From the NCBI GenBank assembly GCA_900618425.1, contig UZAN01040009.1, positions 24,385 through 88,384 of the forward strand: DNA of 64,000 nt, written 5' to 3'. Of the stretch, positions 59,501-64,000 are shown in pieces. Both the position numbers and the translations under genes were made by a program. Origin of the DNA: Echinostoma caproni. Lineage: Eukaryota > Platyhelminthes > Trematoda > Plagiorchiida > Echinostomatidae. Within the stretch, counting starts at the first letter, position 1. Every line of letters starts with the position of its first letter. The notes beneath the pieces are model-generated. The model worked only from the letters and a program-made list of their open reading frames with translations. It was not told the origin of the DNA and did not search any database.

Positions 59501-61742
59501 TATAATTTCGGCCATTTTCACAATGAACAACTTGTGTCAACTCTTTTCGCGCCATGGTTTTACTGACTGTTGATTAATTATTTAGATACCGAGAGGTTTA
59601 TAAACGGTATGGGCTCTACGGTGAAAATAACAACAATAAGTTGGTGAATATTGATGGGTTATTTCAGATACGGCACCTTTAATTTTATTCCACGGCTTTG
59701 ATCAAATCAAACACCTTTAAAGTTTGTTTTCAATATTTTGATTTGTTTTACACACTGTTGACAACATTGTCCTGCATATTTCAATTTCTTAACACTGAGT
59801 GTTTGAAAAAAGATCCACAGAGAACTATGCACCACTCTGCGCTATCCTTTCTTTCACTGCCACCTAAACGTACGTTCTGGCAAGGTCATAAGTATTAAAG
59901 TGTCGTGTGTTCAAAATAGTGAACACTTGCTGGCTACCTACAGTGAATACTGGTCACGATTCCCTAAACGTAATTCTCAGTATAGCTACATTTTGTGGGC
60001 ACAAATTGCAACTACTTTGCCCATGTGCCTAAGGTCGCTTGTGCGGTTGGATGTTTATGATGAGATAGCTCCATAAAGCGAGGTGTAGTTGAACGATGTT
60101 TCGGCTGTTTTGACCTCGCACTACTGGTTGTTGACTTTTGCTTGGGGATATCGATATCAGTGTAACCAATGGTTAGAAATACGGAGTGGCATGGCTGGGT
60201 ATCGGAAACAGCAGCGCCCATGAGTCTTCTTAGATGTTTTGCAAGTTTACCGAAATTCACAATGTTTATTTTGTTGTTGGTTCCAATATTTTAATCTTCT
60301 TTCTACTCTTTATTAAAATCGGCAACCACAAGACGAACATCGAAACTGCTACACGAAGGTTAATCGTTGTATGAATCTGCTCATTGCTCTAAGCACATGA
60401 GCTACTTTAGAAAGTCAGGTTTTAGGTCTATCCGATCACCAACTTATTATTATTTGGAAAGTACTAGAAATATTTTGTGCCAATCAGATAATAGCAGCTG
60501 ACCCGTACATGCTGTCTGTGGTAATCATCACCTCAGTTGAGTGACACTCTGTGGTAACTGAAATTATTCGTACTCCTCATACACATTTTACGTAGAAAAT
60601 TATGCACTTTAACGCAGCATTATCGGATATTCATAATTCACGATTTGGTAGGTGTTCCCTTCTCCGGTGTTCATAGCCCAACCATAAATGATCGTGCATT
60701 CGCAACTTGATATTCTCAGTTGCCAAAACGTTCTTCCCATGACATCATGCTGTTGGAAGCGTTCACTCACACACACACTTATGACTTAAGGGTATATGCG
60801 TATTATTTCACAATAATTCTTAAACATAGATGCACTTCTCAATGTATTTCTTTTTTCTTTAGGATAAAACGGAGAACAGGGATGTAAAATGAACAGAAAG
60901 TGGATTTCGGGTTTATTCCCAGATAAAGAAGCATTCAGATGCAAACATTCAAGCAGTATTTTTTACTTCATCCACAACTCAACATTGGTCCATCAAGAAT
61001 GATAGTGAAGCTTGAAATTAGTAACTTGAAGCGAACCCATCTTTGTGAGCTTACAGTATCGGAATTCACATTTACAAGTAGATTTTTACAAAACGGTTTA
61101 TCGGCATTATATTAAGGTAACAACGTTAAATGGAACATAACACACTTCAACGAAACTTTAAACTTTTTAGATCTGTTCAAATATCCAAGTGGGAATGAGT
61201 GCTGTTGTTCAAGCACAATATGAAACATACAGTACTGGTCGATTGTGATGCACTGAAATATTTTCTGTATGATCAAATGGAGTTTCACTATATTTGTTAC
61301 TTGTTTTAATGCTTTATGTATGGACAATAATTTATATCTGGTCTACTGAGATCTAAGTAGTTTCTAGGCTGCATAATTGTCAATTAAACGTGCGTGACCT
61401 TGGTCGCTAGAATTAAATGATCTGAACATGAAAAACGCAAACTTTATCAAGTATGAAAACGCAATATATTCTAATAGGAATAAATCAATAACTATCCCAA
61501 ATTATTTCCAATAATCCCTGCCACCTCGGATGTTTGCTATGAAGCATTTTTTATCCGAGGTATCATCCATTATAGCAACTCTATTGAATAAGCAAATGAA
61601 AATGTTTCACAACCCGGGGAAAATAAAATAGAAGAGGTTTCTTAATAGTAGTCTGTTTGATATCTAACTCACTGAATTTGAGAAATACCATTTCAATCAA
61701 AGTCGACCTTAAAATCAAGGTCATTTTCGTGCACAACTTTGA
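56501..61742. other. Five kilobases without a recognised gene
   Basis: No domain was recognised. A 7-base unit CTACTGA is repeated three times at 58810-58830. A strong acceptor-like tract (TTCTTTTTTCTTTAG, ending about 60862) is followed by only nine codons before a stop. The basic ORF 57860-58162 and the ORF 58884-59111, which follows a good acceptor, match no family I know. Confidence 0.35.
58810..58830. repeat. Three tandem CTACTGA units
   Basis: A perfect heptamer triplication, too short to suggest function; it resembles replication slippage. Confidence 0.8.
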
Positions 61743-61961
61743 ATGTTTGTATTGTTGAAGCAAGCAGAGCTCAAAACCAATAATCCCTGTAATCTCAGTG
61801 AACAGGACAGAGACAGAATTGCGCGAGCACACAAGCTGGGATTTTCGATATCAAATCTTGCCCAATGCTTTAACGTTAACAGAAACACAATATACAGGAT
61901 AATCCATGGGAAAACCACAAGTCCCATACCAGTAACATTTCCCCATCGTTTTGTTATATAA
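61743..61961 (+). other. Small ORF with helix-turn-helix-like segment
   Basis: The frame contains NLSEQDRDRIARAHKLGFSI followed by SNLAQCFNVNRNTIYRIIHG. This has the layout of a helix-turn-helix: a charged first helix, the short G-F-S-I turn, a second helix and a recognition helix ending in V-N-R-N-T-I-Y-R-I-I. It resembles the N-terminal DNA-binding region of transposases (Tc1-like and related) or invertase-type proteins. There is no further conserved sequence on either side and no inverted repeats were seen. It could be one exon of a host gene, a transposase fragment or chance. The overlapping minus-strand frames (61581-61832, 61721-61972) look like shadows. Confidence 0.35.
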
Positions 61962-61972
61962 TAGCTTACCAA

Positions 61973-62871
61973 TCAGGTGTTAGGCTAACAACTGAGGAAG
62001 AACTTGGGGTGAGAAGAAAACGCAAATAGATGAACTTAGTTTTTGCTTTCGCGTACATTGTGAATGGCGTCACTAAAATTTGGCGGTGCATGACCGCAGT
62101 CTATCGCATGTTCATTAACGTTATTGCATAGTTTACAGTATATCGACTTTACATGCTATCAGTTATAAGGTTTATTTTTTCCCTTGATACACTCATATTC
62201 ATTTGTCTAGTGTTGATTTGCTCGTGCTTTCTCGAAAACAACCATGCACTGGTTCCTATAAGAAAGAGGCACGTGATATGCATAAGCTAAATTTTCTACA
62301 GGTTGCAGATCAACCACTCCCATACAACTGGGAATCACGTGTCCTTGTACGTGCTTGTGCGTAGGAAACAGAACTGTGGACTTATTCACAGCTGAAACAC
62401 AAACGTCTTGACACAAAAATAACTTGTTTGAACAAATGAATGTTTTGTTCGACTGAGGTACGATCTGTGCAGGATATTTCCTGAGTAACTTGTTTTCCAG
62501 GTTCTCTGTACCAATTTGTCTATATTTAGATAAGATGCACACTCAATCCTCTCATCGATATTTTATTTTATCGAATGCATTTTTTTTAGAAAAGAGCAAA
62601 TTATTTTGGTGTATCATAATGATGATCTTCTACGTGAACACGTTGCGATTAAGCGGAAATGTTGTCCGAGAGCTCCCAAATGAATCAAATTATTATAATT
62701 TATTCCTGAATGGACTATTCTGATTCCGAGAACAGAGTTCAATAAAGATAAAATTCACTCGATAATTTATGCGATATGATACTGCTGGTATTGACCTACG
62801 CTTATAAAATAATGTCACCTTTAGAGACACGGAAATAATCCTGGTTCATTTAGTTTTCCTGGGAACTGCAT
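61973..62871. other. Stretch without a recognised gene
   Basis: A 111-codon minus ORF (62207-62542) and a short plus ORF (62490-62723) overlap; neither resembles a known family. No repeat was recognised before the SINE at 62872. Confidence 0.35.
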
Positions 62872-63050
62872 GGGCGGTGGTGGCCCGGTGGTAACGTCAC
62901 TGAACCATCACCCCGGGATGTCTTCGACTCCTACCACCACCATCACTACATAATTTCCCTTTTCGTGTGTTGAACGGTGGCTCCTTTCTGAAAATTGTAT
63001 CTCTGTATATTCAGTAAAAGGAAGTAACATAAAAAAGAAAAAAAGAAAAT
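62872..63050 (+). repeat. tRNA-derived SINE, copy 2
   Basis: A box TGGCCCGGTGG is at 62881-62891 and a B box GTCTTCGACTCC at 62920-62931, followed by a CCACCAC-rich segment. The 3' part GGTGGCTCCTTTCTGAAAAT then CTGTATATTCAGTAAAAG and an A-rich tail (AAAAAAGAAAAAAAG) parallels the end of the copy at 8961-9117. Head, middle and tail occur in the same order in both, so this is one SINE family. The B box here is closer to consensus. Confidence 0.75.
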
Positions 63051-64000
63051 CATCGTTTGCATGTTTTTAGTTTTATTGCAATAACCTTTTTCGTTGTTAC
63101 CAACGGATGTTTCTCTTGGTATTCACCGAGAAGTTATGTCATGTAGTTAGGTATCCTCTACATGCCGAAGGGTAAAAACACCCCTAATGGCAAATGCATT
63201 CATGGAGTTATCATTGCACAACTCTGTTCGATTCAAGAAAATGTTATTTACGAATGCACTAAAATCACGGAAGCCAAAGATGCGATTCAGCATAAAGTTC
63301 TGTCGCAGTGTGGTATCACATTGCATTGAGCAAACCTAACTGTTTAATTACTTGTTGGGTATATTACTTATAACCAAACATTCTGGATGCTGAACTTGCC
63401 TAATTTAGCATTTTCTCACAACCTCGAGAATCGTACACCTATTTGGTTTTTCAAGAGAGAATAATTTTCTCTTCCACCCTATTTTGGATGACAATTTTTG
63501 TCCCTCAATGTAAGGGTAACGAAAACCGTTTGATCCAGATTAGGTGCTAACTGTATAATTTTCTTCCTTGATAAGCCTTAATGTATTCTCAAAATCATTC
63601 ATCGCATCATCTACACGTTGCGCTTCCTGACGCTTAGTATGCTTTGATTTACTTTATTCATCACAAGTCTGTTACGAGATCGTTATTTGCCCACTATGAA
63701 AATAATTGTTTGAAAACTGACTTGTAAATTTCGAATTATCTTGGGGCCTTTCTAATCGGGGCGTTTGTTTGATCAAATTGTAACCAGGGAGGCATTGTGG
63801 TGGCTTATGAACACCGTAAACTATTGGGACCATTGTCCACTTCAACAGATCATGCGCAATCAGAGAGCGTCAAACAACGTCCAAGGTGCCTGATACAAGA
63901 CGATGCACAATTGAGCCGTTGACAACTGCGACAACCAAGAAGGTTTGTAAGTGCAATTTCTATCACCCCCTTGGCTGTGTTTTAATCAAGGTTTTTGGAT
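63051..64000. other. Window end without a recognised gene
   Basis: No open frame of note, repeat or RNA gene was recognised in the last 950 bases. Confidence 0.4.

Noticed and set aside
60012..60260. Possible hammerhead-like string on the minus strand (GTGCGAGGTC...GCCGAAAC)
   Set aside because: There is no CUGAUG core and stem II pairs poorly; only the GAAAC part matches.
1..64000. CRISPR arrays, operons or a bacterial defence-type system
   Set aside because: Spliced exons, large introns and animal-type retroelements show a eukaryotic genome; no spaced direct-repeat array was seen.

Overview
The window looks like eukaryotic nuclear DNA from a parasitic flatworm, most likely a trematode. 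No long intact ORF exists: the longest open frames are under 200 codons and are antisense to, or part of, decayed retrotransposons. Introns run to about 9 kb. The repeats are the kinds seen in flukes: RTE-like and CR1-like non-LTR retrotransposons, a Penelope-like element, a mariner, and tRNA-derived SINEs, one carrying a hammerhead-ribozyme-like core as in the schistosome Sm-alpha family. The species cannot be named from the sequence. The assembly is draft quality: one 67-base gap, one 9-base gap and seven single Ns, four of which are flanked by duplicated bases.

Left part (1-14150): the 3' end of a plus-strand gene of the TFCP2/LSF (CP2) transcription factor family. Three exons (about 104-241, 4014-4156, 13273-13356) join in phase and encode the C-terminal oligomerisation domain up to the stop codon. 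The introns hold an RTE-like reverse transcriptase fragment (about 1905-3060), an Sm-alpha-like SINE (5700-5829, minus), and a nested cluster at 7350-9117: a CR1 endonuclease piece, an RTE-like piece and a SINE.

Middle part (14150-28100): one plus-strand exon at about 16720-16858 looks like the N-terminal extracellular part of a nicotinic acetylcholine receptor subunit. I could not find its other exons. CR1-like fragments lie at 20110-21010 (minus), 25340-26620 (minus) and 26940-28075 (plus). The last is an internal-deletion derivative that joins the endonuclease to the reverse-transcriptase tail.

Right part (28100-64000): mostly AT-rich sequence with no recognised gene. It holds a minus-strand Penelope-like element remnant (40200-41235) with reverse transcriptase and GIY-YIG traces, a decayed CR1 copy (54470-55640), a 517-bp mariner deletion derivative with both terminal inverted repeats (55984-56500), a small ORF with a helix-turn-helix-like segment (61743-61961), and a second copy (62872-63050) of the SINE family seen at 8961.

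The only host-gene content I can support is the CP2 gene end and the receptor exon; everything else recognised is transposon debris. The elements are inactive: two reverse transcriptases have lost the second Asp of the YADD box, and all have frameshifts or stops. I found no convincing new biological system. The most interesting items are the mariner and CR1 deletion derivatives, the ribozyme-bearing SINE, and an assembly duplication that breaks a retrotransposon frame.
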